Below, one piece after another: positions 9,913-19,286 of a stretch of 64,000 nt of DNA. This DNA comes from Vibrio jasicida CAIM 1864 = LMG 25398 (GTDB lineage: Bacteria; Pseudomonadota; Gammaproteobacteria; Enterobacterales; Vibrionaceae), in NCBI RefSeq assembly GCF_000400365.1, contig NZ_BAOG01000063.1:124001-188000 (forward strand), read 5' to 3'. The notes beneath the pieces are model-generated. The model was given only the letters and a program-made list of their open reading frames with translations. It searched no databases and was not told where the DNA came from. Positions within the stretch are counted from its first letter, which is position 1; each line of letters begins with the position of its first letter. The translations under genes were made by a program, and so were the position numbers.

Positions 9913-10690
9913 TTTCAAATCACTATTACCAATTGCATTGCTAACGGTAACTGGCGTTGCAAGCATGAATGTCAGTGCGAATGAAACAGCGTTAGATGCA
10001 CAGCAAGTCGCGCAATTGATTGAAAAAGCCGACAGCTACCGCTTGCACGATGATTCTTCCAAAGTGGTGTCACTGGTGCGCTTATATCAAGACCAAGAGT
10101 TAGATAAAACCCGCCTTTACCACGTGTACACGCGTCCAAATCGTGAATCGCTGGTGGTATTCAAATCGGCGGTTGAAGCAGGGCAAAAGATGTTGATGAT
10201 GGGCGATAACTACTGGCTGCAAATGCCAAAGAGCCGTCGGCCTATTCGAATTACGCCAATGCAAAAGCTGCTTGGTGAAGCGTCTATCGGCGACATCTCA
10301 ACCCTGACGTGGAGCCAAGATTATCAAGGTGAATGGAAAGCGACAGAAACTGTTTCGGTGAATGGAGAAAGTGTTGCGGCTTATCACCTTGCCTTAACCG
10401 CGAAAACCAAAGGGGCGAGTTATCAGAAGATCGATTTATGGTTGTCTGAGCAAGATGCGTTCCCAATTAAAGCCGATCTCTACTTGCGCTCAGGCAAACT
10501 CGCCAAGCAAGCGCAATACGGACGTGCAAGCGACAACGGTGAAGACTACGTCAGTGAGATGACCTTGCTTGATAGCATTCAGCCGAGCAAAAAAACTGTT
10601 ATCGAGTATCAAGAGATCGTGCCTTGGCAGCTGGATAACAAGTTCTACAACCCAAGCTATTTGCCGAAAGCCAATACGACTCAGCTTTAA
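9905..10690 (+). CDS. LolA-like outer-membrane lipoprotein-sorting protein
   Basis: 261 residues with a signal peptide (about 1-25, ending VSA-NE). The rest shows the alternating-strand pattern of the LolA/LppX half-barrel, with the MLMMGDNYWLQMPKSRRPIRI stretch (described by its GDNYW and MPKSRR positions at about 98-113) characteristic of DUF4292/outer-membrane lipoprotein-sorting proteins that accompany MacB-like permeases. It overlaps the permease gene by eight bases. It probably accepts cargo from the ABC complex and carries it through the periplasm. It is not the housekeeping lolA, which is normally unlinked to such a system. Confidence 0.85.
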   Translation: MFNFKSLLPIALLTVTGVASMNVSANETALDAQQVAQLIEKADSYRLHDDSSKVVSLVRLYQDQELDKTRLYHVYTRPNRESLVVFKSAVEAGQKMLMMGDNYWLQMPKSRRPIRITPMQKLLGEASIGDISTLTWSQDYQGEWKATETVSVNGESVAAYHLALTAKTKGASYQKIDLWLSEQDAFPIKADLYLRSGKLAKQAQYGRASDNGEDYVSEMTLLDSIQPSKKTVIEYQEIVPWQLDNKFYNPSYLPKANTTQL

Positions 10691-10735
10691 CCTGAACTCC
10701 GTAAATAGAACCATGAAAACGAGCAAGGAAGACAC

Positions 10736-12082
10736 ATGAAATTGCGCCAGCCTAATCTTAACAAAAGCACCAGTCTATTGATTGCTGCCTCATTGTGTGT
10801 GGGCGCATCAGCCCCAGTTTTTGCCAATGATGAACTGAGTTTTGAGTGGGATTGGGCTGTCAGTTACGAAACGGCCAAGCAACGTGACAGCGCATTTATG
10901 CAGGCGCAGGGCAGTTCTCGTGATTCACTTAATGCACTGTTGGATGTGCAGGTGAATTATCAGAACTTCAGTGGTTTGTTCGCTCTGTATAGCCAAGGTT
11001 TGTACCTCAATCAACAAGGAAAGAGTGATTGGTGGAGTGACGCTGATAACCAACTGTTGATTCGAGAGCTTGCTTGGCTAGGAGAGTGGCAAGTCGGTGA
11101 CACCACTCTTGATGTGAGTTTGGGTAAGTTGTGCGTAGATTGGGGCGTGGGTTATGGCTACCGACCTTTGGATCTGTTTAAGCCTTATCGACAAAATCCT
11201 GTTGGCTTAGTAGCAGAAGAAGGTGCGGGTGTGTTTTCACTCTCACACTACGATATGGCAGGCGAGTGGACGGTGATTGCAACGGATTCAAGTTGGGGGC
11301 AACAAGACCAAAGTGCACTGGATCAAGCCGCAGAGCAGCAAGGTGTTGGTATTCGTCGATACGCGCTGGTGGGGGACACCGAGTATCAACTTATTGGTTA
11401 TTACGATGATGTGCGCCGAGGTTTACTCGGAGCCAGTGCCATTGCGGTGTGGGATGAATCCATCGCCATGCACGGTTCCATGCTGTGGCAAAAGCAAAGT
11501 GTTGGGTATCAGTTTCAGCAGGATGATCTTTACCAACCCGTTTCGGTTGAGGAGCAGGGCAGCGCATTCCAAGCCTTAATTGGATTGAACTGGGCAAACC
11601 AAGCCGGACACAACGTGATTGCTGAATATTGGTACGACAGCCGAGCATGGTCGAAAAACGAATGGCAACAAGCAATAGAGCGTGGAGAATTACTCTCTCA
11701 GATCCCTGATCCTAACAACTCTCTGTTGGCTAGCAGCGCTCTACTTGCGACAAGCTACGCCCAAGGGTTTCAGCACGCTAATATCGTTCAGCATAACGTA
11801 ATGCTGCACTGGAGTTGGGATGTGGAAGCGTGGGCTGCATGGAACGGTAAAGCGGATATGGGCTGGCTAAGTGATGTAACCCCCATGTTGGATGTGATGT
11901 TGTCGCCCCAAGATGGTGGTGTGATTGTCACGCAGTGGCTTAACTACCAATGGATTGATACTGGCGATCAAAGTGTAGAAGTGGAAGTTGCCGCACGCTT
12001 TTTAACCGGAGACGACCAATCTGCTTACGCACAAATCAATGATAAGCATATGATTGTATTTAACATCAAAGGGAAATTCTAA
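10736..12082 (+). CDS. putative outer-membrane beta-barrel protein
   Basis: 448 residues with a signal peptide (about 1-30, VFA-ND), many alternating hydrophobic/polar strands rich in Trp, Tyr and Gln, and a C-terminal Phe, which together suggest an outer-membrane barrel. AAGGAAG precedes the start. The stop codon abuts the start of the kinase gene. In the operon it would be the terminal acceptor or channel after the LolA-like carrier. I do not recognise the family with certainty; the proteins that accompany this kind of ABC/LolA set often resemble the DUF1302 type. Confidence 0.7.
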   Translation: MKLRQPNLNKSTSLLIAASLCVGASAPVFANDELSFEWDWAVSYETAKQRDSAFMQAQGSSRDSLNALLDVQVNYQNFSGLFALYSQGLYLNQQGKSDWWSDADNQLLIRELAWLGEWQVGDTTLDVSLGKLCVDWGVGYGYRPLDLFKPYRQNPVGLVAEEGAGVFSLSHYDMAGEWTVIATDSSWGQQDQSALDQAAEQQGVGIRRYALVGDTEYQLIGYYDDVRRGLLGASAIAVWDESIAMHGSMLWQKQSVGYQFQQDDLYQPVSVEEQGSAFQALIGLNWANQAGHNVIAEYWYDSRAWSKNEWQQAIERGELLSQIPDPNNSLLASSALLATSYAQGFQHANIVQHNVMLHWSWDVEAWAAWNGKADMGWLSDVTPMLDVMLSPQDGGVIVTQWLNYQWIDTGDQSVEVEVAARFLTGDDQSAYAQINDKHMIVFNIKGKF

Positions 12083-13105
12083 ATGTGTTCAGCAAAATCA
12101 GTGGTGAAAAGTGGATGGCCGCGTAGCTTATTAGTGACCACGGCATTTTGTCTCTTTATCGCAGCAATGACGCTTTCTGTTTGGGGCGGTCCATTTTACA
12201 TTCATGTAGCGGTTAGCTTTGGATTTGGCTATTCGGCTATCTTCTTCTCATGGCTTGTCGACCGCCTGTTTCCTACCATTCCTCGTTTGGCGGAAGTGGC
12301 TATCTCGCTGACGGCTTGCCTATTGTTTGGTGTGGTGAACGCCCAGCTTTGGCTTGGGGAATACTTCGGTATTTCAAGTATGCTGTCGGTTGGTCTCATG
12401 GGGTTGTTATTCAGTGCCATGTGCTTTTTCTATTTCTACTCACGCGAGCAACATGCAATCGCTCAACGAGAGTTGGAAGCCATCAGACGCGAGAAAGCAG
12501 AGCAAGATCGTGCGCTGTTGCTGAGCCAGCTTAAGCAGATGCAAAGTCAGATTGAACCGCATTTCTTATTCAATACTTTGGCAAATATCAGTGCGCTCAT
12601 GTCGCAAGATGTCGATAAAGCCAAGCTCATGCTAGAACAGTTAACCGCGCTACTGCGTGCAACGCTTAAAAGCTCACGCGAAGAACACACCACCATAGAC
12701 AATGAAACGGCGTTACTTGAGGCTTACTTAGGCATCCAACAAACTCGTTTGGGTGATCGACTCAGTTACAAGATTGAGGTGGAAGAGGGGTTAGGCAGAA
12801 CCGAATTACCGCCGATGATGCTCCAACCTTTAATCGAAAACGCCATCATCCATGGTATTGAGCCGAAGCGAGAAGGTGGCGAAGTCAGCTTACTCATTAA
12901 GCGCGAACAACAGAACTTGAAGATTGAAGTCAGAGACACGGGTGTTGGCTTGAATCACGTTAGTGGGCACATGGGCTCTGGCGTGGGTCTAAGTAATCTC
13001 AAGCAGCGAGTTGAAGCTTTGTTCGCAGGGCAAGGAGAGGTCTCTATCAGTGAGTCTGTTCAGGGTGGCGTTTGTGTTCGCCTGAGCTGGCCAATGGAAT
13101 CGTAA
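12083..13105 (+). CDS. LytS/YpdA-type sensor histidine kinase
   Basis: 340 residues: four hydrophobic segments (about 17-120) without a large periplasmic domain, a short coiled coil (125-150), the His_kinase signature QIEPHFLFNTLANIS with His160, then an HATPase domain with LIENAIIHG and DTGVGL and a late glycine-rich box (GSGVGLSNL). Start codon follows directly on the upstream stop. Kinases of this class signal to LytTR regulators, and the next gene encodes one. It is likely to sense envelope state or the exported cargo. Confidence 0.93.
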   Translation: MCSAKSVVKSGWPRSLLVTTAFCLFIAAMTLSVWGGPFYIHVAVSFGFGYSAIFFSWLVDRLFPTIPRLAEVAISLTACLLFGVVNAQLWLGEYFGISSMLSVGLMGLLFSAMCFFYFYSREQHAIAQRELEAIRREKAEQDRALLLSQLKQMQSQIEPHFLFNTLANISALMSQDVDKAKLMLEQLTALLRATLKSSREEHTTIDNETALLEAYLGIQQTRLGDRLSYKIEVEEGLGRTELPPMMLQPLIENAIIHGIEPKREGGEVSLLIKREQQNLKIEVRDTGVGLNHVSGHMGSGVGLSNLKQRVEALFAGQGEVSISESVQGGVCVRLSWPMES

Positions 13106-13120
13106 TCAAGGAAGAAAGGA

Positions 13121-13918
13121 ATGAATACAGGGTTTACTGCCATTATTGCTGATGATGAGCCGCTATTGAGGCGTCATCTTGATAAAAGCCTAGCTGAAGT
13201 GTGGCCAGAGCTAGAGGTAATAGCCAAAGTCGCCGATGGTGAACAAGCGTTGCAAGCCATTGAGCAAAACCAAAACCAACCTGACATTGCGTTTCTTGAT
13301 ATTCGTATGCCAGTTCTGGATGGCATGACACTAGCGCAAAAACTCAATCAACTCGCCAATCCACCTTTGATTGTGTTTGTCACTGCGTACGATGATTACG
13401 CCATCAAAGCCTTTGAACAAAATGCCGCCGATTATTTGCTCAAGCCTATTTCAGATGAGCGCCTCCTGACGACGTGTGAAAGAGTGAAAGCACGCCTTGC
13501 CAAGCGAGAGCAAGAAAGCAGTAATGTGCAGATGAGCAGCCTGTTAGAACAGTTACAACAATTATCCGCGCCACAAACGCCGCAATATCTTCAGTGGATC
13601 AAAGCGACGCAAGGGGAAGACATTCATCTGATCGCCACGTCTGATGTGTTGTATTTCAAAGCGGAAGAAAAATACGTTTCTGTGTATGCCCAACAAGGAC
13701 AGGGCAAAGTGCAGGAGTATTTGATTCGCACATCGTTGAAAGAGTTGATAGTGCAGCTTAACCCAGAACAGTTCTGGCAAGTACACCGTTCAAGCGTTGT
13801 GCAAGTGTGCAAAATTAGCAAAGTAAACAAAGACTTTGCTGGAAGAATGTTTGTTCACGTTGGAGAAACTAAGCTCGCTGTGAGCCGTGCATCTCAAAGT
13901 TTGTTCAAAGGGATGTAA
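13121..13918 (+). CDS. LytTR-type response regulator
   Basis: 265 residues: receiver domain (1-125) with acidic D11/D12, phospho-acceptor D60 (FLDIRMP) and LLKPIS lysine, then a linker and a LytTR DNA-binding domain (about 160-262, with ILHLI-type beta strands, HRSSVVQ and the [12 protein letters not shown] segment). AAGGAAGAAAGG lies before the start. Paired with the upstream kinase, it probably controls its own operon from a promoter before 7280. LytTR sites are direct repeats about ten bases apart; I did not find a convincing pair. Confidence 0.93.
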   Translation: MNTGFTAIIADDEPLLRRHLDKSLAEVWPELEVIAKVADGEQALQAIEQNQNQPDIAFLDIRMPVLDGMTLAQKLNQLANPPLIVFVTAYDDYAIKAFEQNAADYLLKPISDERLLTTCERVKARLAKREQESSNVQMSSLLEQLQQLSAPQTPQYLQWIKATQGEDIHLIATSDVLYFKAEEKYVSVYAQQGQGKVQEYLIRTSLKELIVQLNPEQFWQVHRSSVVQVCKISKVNKDFAGRMFVHVGETKLAVSRASQSLFKGM

Positions 13919-13986
13919 TCGCTAGAACTGCTCACTCTTTACACTGTAAACTCGCTACTCTTAACCCAAATTATCAAGGAAGATAA

Positions 13987-14622
13987 ATGAGTTATCGCGT
14001 AACCCTGTTAAATGCGACAGGAGAGTTGTCTCCAATCTCTGAGTATTTGCATCAGAAACTTGATGATCTGAGCTCACAGCTTTCTAGTTACTTTGATTTG
14101 AGTAACATTGACCTGACCGTTAGCCCGTTTGATCGCAATGACGTACCGCAGACAGGGATTGGTGGCTATTGCTTAAGTGCCTATCGTGTAGAGATTCTGC
14201 TTGATACCCAACGTGCTGATATTAAAAACGTTATTGAGAAAGAACTGGCTGCGGTGTTAGCGCATGAGTCGCATCACCTGTTCCGTATGCGAGCCGGAGA
14301 GAATGGCGTTGCACTTGGTGATGTGCTGATTATGGAAGGGTTAGCTTGTCATTTCGAACGTAAGATGAATGGCGGCGTCACTCCGAGCTTGTTTGAGCAA
14401 ATCAAAGATCAAGATTGGCGTCCTTTCTACGCTGAGATGAAAGACAAATTGACCAGCTTAGATTACAACTTCGACGCTTACTTTCTTGGCAGCGATGAAA
14501 GCTGCTGGCCGAAATACATGGGGTATTGGGTTGGGTACAACCTTGTTGCTGAATATCTGGCTGATTTTCAAGGCTCTGAGCTTGATTTAGTCGGAGCAAA
14601 AGCCGAGCTTTTCTATCAATAA
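13987..14622 (+). CDS. DUF2268-type putative zinc metallopeptidase
   Basis: 211 residues, no signal peptide. The motif AHESHHLFR at about residues 95-103 is an HExxH-type zinc site, and GLACHFERK about 25 residues later supplies further candidates (Glu and His). This matches the DUF2268 'predicted Zn-dependent protease' family. Cytoplasmic by the absence of a leader. It is preceded by AAGGAAG and followed by a terminator, so it is a single transcription unit apart from the two-component operon. The substrate is unknown. Confidence 0.8.
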   Translation: MSYRVTLLNATGELSPISEYLHQKLDDLSSQLSSYFDLSNIDLTVSPFDRNDVPQTGIGGYCLSAYRVEILLDTQRADIKNVIEKELAAVLAHESHHLFRMRAGENGVALGDVLIMEGLACHFERKMNGGVTPSLFEQIKDQDWRPFYAEMKDKLTSLDYNFDAYFLGSDESCWPKYMGYWVGYNLVAEYLADFQGSELDLVGAKAELFYQ

Positions 14623-14662
14623 CTCCGACACAAGCCAAACTAATCGGCTGAGTCATAAAAAC

Positions 14663-14698
14663 AAAAAGCGCCTAAGTCACATGACGTTAGGCGCTTTT
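14663..14698. terminator. intrinsic terminator between convergent genes
   Basis: Stem AAAAGCGCCTAA / TTAGGCGCTTTT with A and T flanks on both sides, placed between the DUF2268 gene and the convergent ppiB gene. Confidence 0.88.
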
Positions 14699-14739
14699 GT
14701 CGTTTTATAGCGACGATTTCTCCGAAGAGATGAATGGGT

Positions 14740-15234
14740 TTATTCGCTGACCGTCACTTTCTCGATAATGATTGGATCGCATGGCACATCATCGTGACCA
14801 AGCTTAGAGGTCGTTTTTACTTTCGCGATGCGGTTTACGACATCCATACCCGCGGTCACTTTACCAAACACGGCGTAGCCCCAACCTAGGTTGGTGGTTG
14901 CGGTGTGGTCTAGAAAATCATTGTCTTCCAAGTTAATGAAGAACTGTGCTGTTGCAGAGTGCGGAGCGTCGGTTCGTGCCATTGCGATAGTGCCAACAAG
15001 GTTTTTAAGACCACGGTTTGCTTCGTTCGCGATAGGGGCGCGCGTTGGCTTTTCTGCCATGTCTTCGGTGTGACCGCCACCTTGGATCATAAAGCCGTCG
15101 ATAACGCGGTGAAAAATGGTGCCGTTGTAGAAGCCATCTTCACAGTATTTTTTGAAGTTCTTTGAGCTAACCGGCGCTCGTTCTAGGTTCAGTTCAATCT
15201 CGATGTCACCGAAATTGGTGGTCATAATAATCAT
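14740..15234 (-). CDS. ppiB: peptidyl-prolyl cis-trans isomerase B (cyclophilin)
   Basis: 164 residues, the normal size of the bacterial cytoplasmic cyclophilin. Family motifs are [13 protein letters not shown] (about 41-53, Arg of the active site), [21 protein letters not shown] (seen as MARTD and SATAQFFIN) and WGYAVFGKV. There is no signal peptide, so it is the cytoplasmic PpiB rather than PpiA. It speeds proline isomerisation during folding. The first ATG is used; a second ATG three codons on is possible. Confidence 0.95.
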   Translation of the reverse strand: MIIMTTNFGDIEIELNLERAPVSSKNFKKYCEDGFYNGTIFHRVIDGFMIQGGGHTEDMAEKPTRAPIANEANRGLKNLVGTIAMARTDAPHSATAQFFINLEDNDFLDHTATTNLGWGYAVFGKVTAGMDVVNRIAKVKTTSKLGHDDVPCDPIIIEKVTVSE

Positions 15235-15296
15235 CTGGTTTGCCCTTGTAGGTGCTTAGTTGGCGGCATTATAGCTAAGACTTCTGAGGATAGCAG

Positions 15297-15330
15297 AAAT
15301 AAAAACAGCGACGTTTTGTCGTCGCTGTTT
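15297..15330 (-). terminator. intrinsic terminator of the chemoreceptor gene
   Basis: AAACAGCGACG / CGTCGCTGTTT with a six-base loop, followed on the minus strand by TTTATTT. It lies directly after the stop of the chemoreceptor gene. Confidence 0.85.
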
Positions 15331-15355
15331 GCATGATGTAAGGGTGAGGAAAGCT

Positions 15356-17017
15356 TTAAACCGTAAAGCGACCGACCAAGTCGTACAGCTCGTTAGCTTT
15401 GTGGTTTAGGTTGCCACTGCCTGCGCGGTTTTGATTCGCAAGGTGCGCCGATTGGCTGCTTTGTTGAGAGATGACCTCGATGCGTTGTGAAATCTCTTGC
15501 CCAACTTGGCTTTGCTCTTCGGTTGCCGTTGCGATCAGGGTGTTCATGTCCATGATGTTAGCAATTGCGGCTTGGATTTCTTGCAGTGCGGCAGAGGCAG
15601 CTCGTGCTTCCTCAACCGTTGCTTCACCGCGCGCTTGGCTTGAACCCATGGCTTTCACTGCCGCATCCGAACCAGACTTCAACTGCTCAATCATTTGGTG
15701 AATTTCGCCTGTGCTGTCTTGAGTGCGACTCGCCAGTTTACGAACCTCATCGGCAACGACTGCGAAGCCGCGGCCTTGTTCGCCTGCACGGGCTGCTTCA
15801 ATGGCTGCGTTCAGTGCCAATAGGTTGGTTTGCTCGGCGATGTCTTGAATCACTTCTAGCGAAGAAGAAATGTTTTGTACATCGCTTTCTAAGCGAGAAA
15901 TCACCGTGCTGGCTTCCGACACCTCTAGCGCGAGCGCTTCGACGGAGTTCGCTGCGGAATCAACAATGTGTTTCGCTTGCTGTGAATTTTCATCGGCGTC
16001 TTTGGCGGATTGCGCCGCTTGGTTAGCGTTGCTGGAAATCTCGTGCGCCGTTGCTGTCATCTCGGTCATTGCCGCAGCGACCTGTTCGGTTTCTTCACGT
16101 TGACCTGAAGCCAACTCGTCCACTTGCGATGCTCGCTGTGACATGTCGTTGGTCTCTGAAACCACTTCTTGCCCGACATGGCTAACGCTCTTGATGATGC
16201 CTTGCAGGCTTTCAACGAAGATATTGAAGTTACGGCTCAACTGAGTGAACTCCGGCACGCTTGATTCTTCCATCCGCGCGGTTAAGTCTGCATCGCCTTG
16301 CGCGAAAGAGTGAATTGAAGCATCAAACTGCTCAATAGGCTTCATGATGCTGCGGTTAACAAACACCGCGAAGACCGCGACGATCGCAGCAATCGAGACA
16401 CAGAACAGAGCAATTGCCGTCAGTGTGGTGTTGAGGGCCTGATGCGCGGCTTCTTCCATGTTTGCCACAATGGCGTCGATATCGTCAGTGTAGAAACCCG
16501 TTCCCAACATCAAATCCCATTCAGGAATAAAGACCGAGTAGCTCAGTTTCGGTAGCGCTTCGCTCTGACCGAGTTTCGGGAAATAATAAGTCGTGAACGC
16601 ACCTGTTTTGGAATTTTTGATCAAATCCTGAATCAGGTAATTGCCTTTCTTGTCCTGCAAGTTATAGAAGTTCTCTCCGATGCCTTTGGTGTTTTTACCC
16701 ACCACGACACGCACGCCTTTTGAATCGTAACCGAAGATGTAGCCGGATTGGCCAAACTCCAACTGTTTCAAGATAGGCAGTGCTTCTTCAAGCGAGGCAT
16801 TTTGAGCGAGTAGTGGCTCGACGGCGGAGCGCGCCATTTGGACGTAGTTTTTGAGCTCGGCTTTTTTCATCTCCATCATTTGACTTCGAGTCTGCTCAAT
16901 CTCGTGTTCGTTGTAGGCTGTGGTTTGTAGATAGGTGAACCACATCATGCCTACTGCCATGGTTAGAATTGGAATTATTGAAAGGATATATAGTCGTTTT
17001 CTGATCGTCAGATTCAT
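15356..17017 (-). CDS. methyl-accepting chemotaxis protein with single Cache domain
   Basis: 553 residues from the ATG at 17017, preferred over the longer frame because AAGGA lies seven bases upstream. Order: membrane helix (about 8-28), a periplasmic sCache_2-type domain (about 35-190; [19 protein letters not shown] region and the [17 protein letters not shown] end), second helix (about 200-225), HAMP (225-280) and a long methyl-accepting signalling domain with the hairpin tip [20 protein letters not shown] (seen at about 398-417). The tip and its surroundings are the 40-helical-heptad type. It steers swimming in response to a small, probably organic-acid, ligand. Confidence 0.95.
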   Translation of the reverse strand: MNLTIRKRLYILSIIPILTMAVGMMWFTYLQTTAYNEHEIEQTRSQMMEMKKAELKNYVQMARSAVEPLLAQNASLEEALPILKQLEFGQSGYIFGYDSKGVRVVVGKNTKGIGENFYNLQDKKGNYLIQDLIKNSKTGAFTTYYFPKLGQSEALPKLSYSVFIPEWDLMLGTGFYTDDIDAIVANMEEAAHQALNTTLTAIALFCVSIAAIVAVFAVFVNRSIMKPIEQFDASIHSFAQGDADLTARMEESSVPEFTQLSRNFNIFVESLQGIIKSVSHVGQEVVSETNDMSQRASQVDELASGQREETEQVAAAMTEMTATAHEISSNANQAAQSAKDADENSQQAKHIVDSAANSVEALALEVSEASTVISRLESDVQNISSSLEVIQDIAEQTNLLALNAAIEAARAGEQGRGFAVVADEVRKLASRTQDSTGEIHQMIEQLKSGSDAAVKAMGSSQARGEATVEEARAASAALQEIQAAIANIMDMNTLIATATEEQSQVGQEISQRIEVISQQSSQSAHLANQNRAGSGNLNHKANELYDLVGRFTV

Positions 17018-17192
17018 AGAGACGTCCTTCTCTCGGCGCAGCGTTACAAGTGACAAGCTGAATAAGCTTGCCTGATAAAATTATTAATACTTATTGTTGT
17101 AATGCTTAGAGATTAACCGAGTTAATCAATCAGAAGTACTGGAAGTTTATAAATTTAGACTAAGGTCGTAGCATTTTTAAGCAGGATCACAA

Positions 17193-17591
17193 TTAACGTG
17201 AACACGAACCGTTATTGCAGCGAGAAGTGCCCGTTAACCAGTAGGAGACGCGGTAACGGTTTTTGGCAAATTTGAGGTAAAGCCAATCCGCAACAGGTTT
17301 GACAGCGCGCCAACGCAGCGGTGCATACAACCAACCGCGACCGACCAGTTGCCATGCACGATGAGTCACGTCCAACCCAAGCAGCAGCTCACCCTTATCG
17401 TTGAGGGCGTGCAAAATGGTGTTGGCTTGCTCCGGATCGATCTGCGGATAAGCGACGAACGCCTCGCTGTAGATGTCGACGGTTTTGATTTGTTGCTTGG
17501 CATCGCGTTGTTTTAACGCCTTCATCTCTTTGGCGCACAAGGGACAAGTGCCATCGTAAAATACGGTCAGTTTGGTCATGATTGAGCTCAT
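17193..17591 (-). CDS. DCC-family thiol-disulphide oxidoreductase-like protein
   Basis: 132 residues with the family signature FYDGTCPLCAKEM (about 11-23), i.e. a CPLC redox pair in the DUF393/DCC fold. A GLDVTHRAWQLVG segment later is also typical. An alternative start four codons in (MTKLTVFYDG) is more like homologues; neither has a strong ribosome site. Members are small thioredoxin-like proteins of uncertain role. The C-terminal CNNGSC pair is an additional feature. Confidence 0.85.
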   Translation of the reverse strand: MSSIMTKLTVFYDGTCPLCAKEMKALKQRDAKQQIKTVDIYSEAFVAYPQIDPEQANTILHALNDKGELLLGLDVTHRAWQLVGRGWLYAPLRWRAVKPVADWLYLKFAKNRYRVSYWLTGTSRCNNGSCSR

Positions 17592-17620
17592 TATTGGCGG
17601 TTCTTATCCCTTTTACGCGA

Positions 17621-18394
17621 TTATTTTTCTTTTAGTTCATTGTCTTGCAAGTAATGCAGCCAATTATCACGGATGTTGCCGTAATTGAATTGGCAGAACT
17701 CTTTACGATCGCGTAAGTAATCTTTTTCTACTTCATCTAATAAGGCTTTGTATTGCTCTGGATCGCTGCCGTAGACCAGACACAGGGTAGAGAAATAACG
17801 CTGTAGATCGAAACTGTGCTCGTCAATGTACTCGCCAAAATCGTAGTAGTCCGGTCTGTCGTCGGATTCGAATGCGAACATGTCTGCAGCACTGATCGCC
17901 ACATCGGCACCTTCATCAACGTAGTCAATCAACAAAATGGTAGCGAAGTTATCGACCGCATCTTCCTCTTTACCCAGTACCGGAATGTTTTGATCGGCAA
18001 TGTAAGCGTGTCCGGCTTCGTGCAATAGCATGTGCAGCAAAGTATCGAGCGCGCCCGTTTTCGGTGATTTACCGTAACGTTCTTGGTATTTGTTGTTGGT
18101 GAAGTAGTTGAATGATTCCAGATAGAAGGTGTAGGGAATATGGATGGTGTGGGTTTCTGGATCGTAAAGTGGACCGTCTTCGCCACCGTAGGTCAGTGTT
18201 AGTGGGTTATCAAACGGGAAGTAATTATCAGAAAGCTGGACAAAGATGTCGCTCACTTCACTGCTTTCAATCACTTGCGCAGCAAAGCGATCGTCGGCAG
18301 TTTCCGCTGGAAGGTATTCGATTTTAATGTTTTCGCTCGCAGACACTGTGGCAGCAAACAGCAGCAGAGAGGCAAAGGCAGAGTGACTTTTCAT
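17621..18394 (-). CDS. secreted DUF4344-type metallopeptidase
   Basis: 257 residues from the ATG at 18394, which gives a clean signal peptide (MKSHSAFASLLLFAATVSAS). The mature part carries HMLLHEAGHAYI, an HExxH zinc site, with EEDAVDNFATILL about 20 residues later supplying the third ligand region. This matches putative metallopeptidase family DUF4344. It is presumably periplasmic or exported. It stands alone between the DCC gene and the divergent acetyltransferase gene. Four Cys-poor acidic stretches in the C-terminal half are typical of a secreted marine protein. Confidence 0.82.
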   Translation of the reverse strand: MKSHSAFASLLLFAATVSASENIKIEYLPAETADDRFAAQVIESSEVSDIFVQLSDNYFPFDNPLTLTYGGEDGPLYDPETHTIHIPYTFYLESFNYFTNNKYQERYGKSPKTGALDTLLHMLLHEAGHAYIADQNIPVLGKEEDAVDNFATILLIDYVDEGADVAISAADMFAFESDDRPDYYDFGEYIDEHSFDLQRYFSTLCLVYGSDPEQYKALLDEVEKDYLRDRKEFCQFNYGNIRDNWLHYLQDNELKEK

Positions 18395-18609
18395 TTTCGG
18401 AATCTTGTTATTTGTTTGGTTTGCTTGAAAATTATACATGGTTTTTATAGGGTGCACGCTGAACTCTGCATGTTGAGGATACTTAGGTATATGAACAATC
18501 CATTATTACTGCAGCCCCGCATCCAATAGGCGTCGTTGACTGAGAACGCAGCAACAACGCCACGAGAAATCGTTCCGTGGCATACATTTACTCTATTGAG
18601 GTAATTGCC

Positions 18610-19242
18610 ATGAAAAAACATTGGTCCAAATTTCAGTACCTGCACCAAGTGGTGCAAAACCAAAACATCCACATCAAAGGCACCCACAGTTATTACAGCG
18701 ATTGTTGGGATAACGGCTTTGAAGATTCGGTCGTGCGTTATCTGCATGGCGATGAAATCAGTAAAGCGTGGCAGCCGAGGTGGGAAGTCGATCAACTCTA
18801 CATCGGTGATTACGTTTGTATCGCGGCTGAAGTGGTGATTTTGATGGGCGGCAACCACAATCACAGGACTGACTGGTTCTGTCTGTATCCGTTCCTTGAT
18901 GACATTGAGCAATCTTACCAAGGCAAAGGCGATACCGTGATTGGTGACGCGGCTTGGATTGGTATGCGCGCGATGATCATGCCTGGTGTCAAAATTGGGG
19001 AAGGCGCAGTGATTGCCGCAAACAGCGTCGTGACTAAAGATGTTCCACCGTACACCGTGGTGGCAGGATCTCCGGCAAAGCCTGTTAAGCTTCGCTTTGA
19101 GCAAGACACCATCGATAAGCTGCTCGCGCTGCAAATCTACACGTGGGATGAAGATAAGTTTGAGGCGCTTCGCTCTTTCGTCTGCAACAATGATATAGAA
19201 CAGTTAATCATTGCAGAAGAAAAGTATAAAAGTGGCGAATAG
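18610..19242 (+). CDS. CatB-related xenobiotic O-acetyltransferase
   Basis: 210 residues from the ATG at 18610 (GAGG upstream); this equals the usual CatB length. Left-handed hexapeptide repeats (IGDYVCIAAEVVILMGGNHNH; VIGDAAWIGMRAMIMPGVKIGEGAVIAANSVVTKDV, both read as runs of [LIV]GxxxX) are followed by a C-terminal helix. The GNHNHRTDW segment holds the catalytic-type His of the Vat/CatB family, which acetylates chloramphenicol, streptogramins or unknown substrates with acetyl-CoA. Chromosomal vibrio members are common and need not confer resistance. It stands alone with no mobile element. Confidence 0.88.
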   Translation: MKKHWSKFQYLHQVVQNQNIHIKGTHSYYSDCWDNGFEDSVVRYLHGDEISKAWQPRWEVDQLYIGDYVCIAAEVVILMGGNHNHRTDWFCLYPFLDDIEQSYQGKGDTVIGDAAWIGMRAMIMPGVKIGEGAVIAANSVVTKDVPPYTVVAGSPAKPVKLRFEQDTIDKLLALQIYTWDEDKFEALRSFVCNNDIEQLIIAEEKYKSGE

Positions 19243-19274
19243 CACTGAAATGAGGAAAATTTTCAGCGATATGT

Positions 19275-19280
19275 TATAAT
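19275..19280 (+). promoter_or_regulatory. candidate -10 box of the RNA upstream of gltS
   Basis: Perfect TATAAT extended by TG(T) just upstream (ATGTTATAAT). No good -35 hexamer is seen; the extended -10 may suffice. It would start transcription at about 19287. Confidence 0.5.
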
Positions 19281-19286
19281 CTCGCT

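Noticed and set aside
18610-19242. Mobile chloramphenicol resistance gene
   Set aside because: CatB-like acetyltransferases are common chromosomal genes in vibrios; no integron site or mobile element flanks it.
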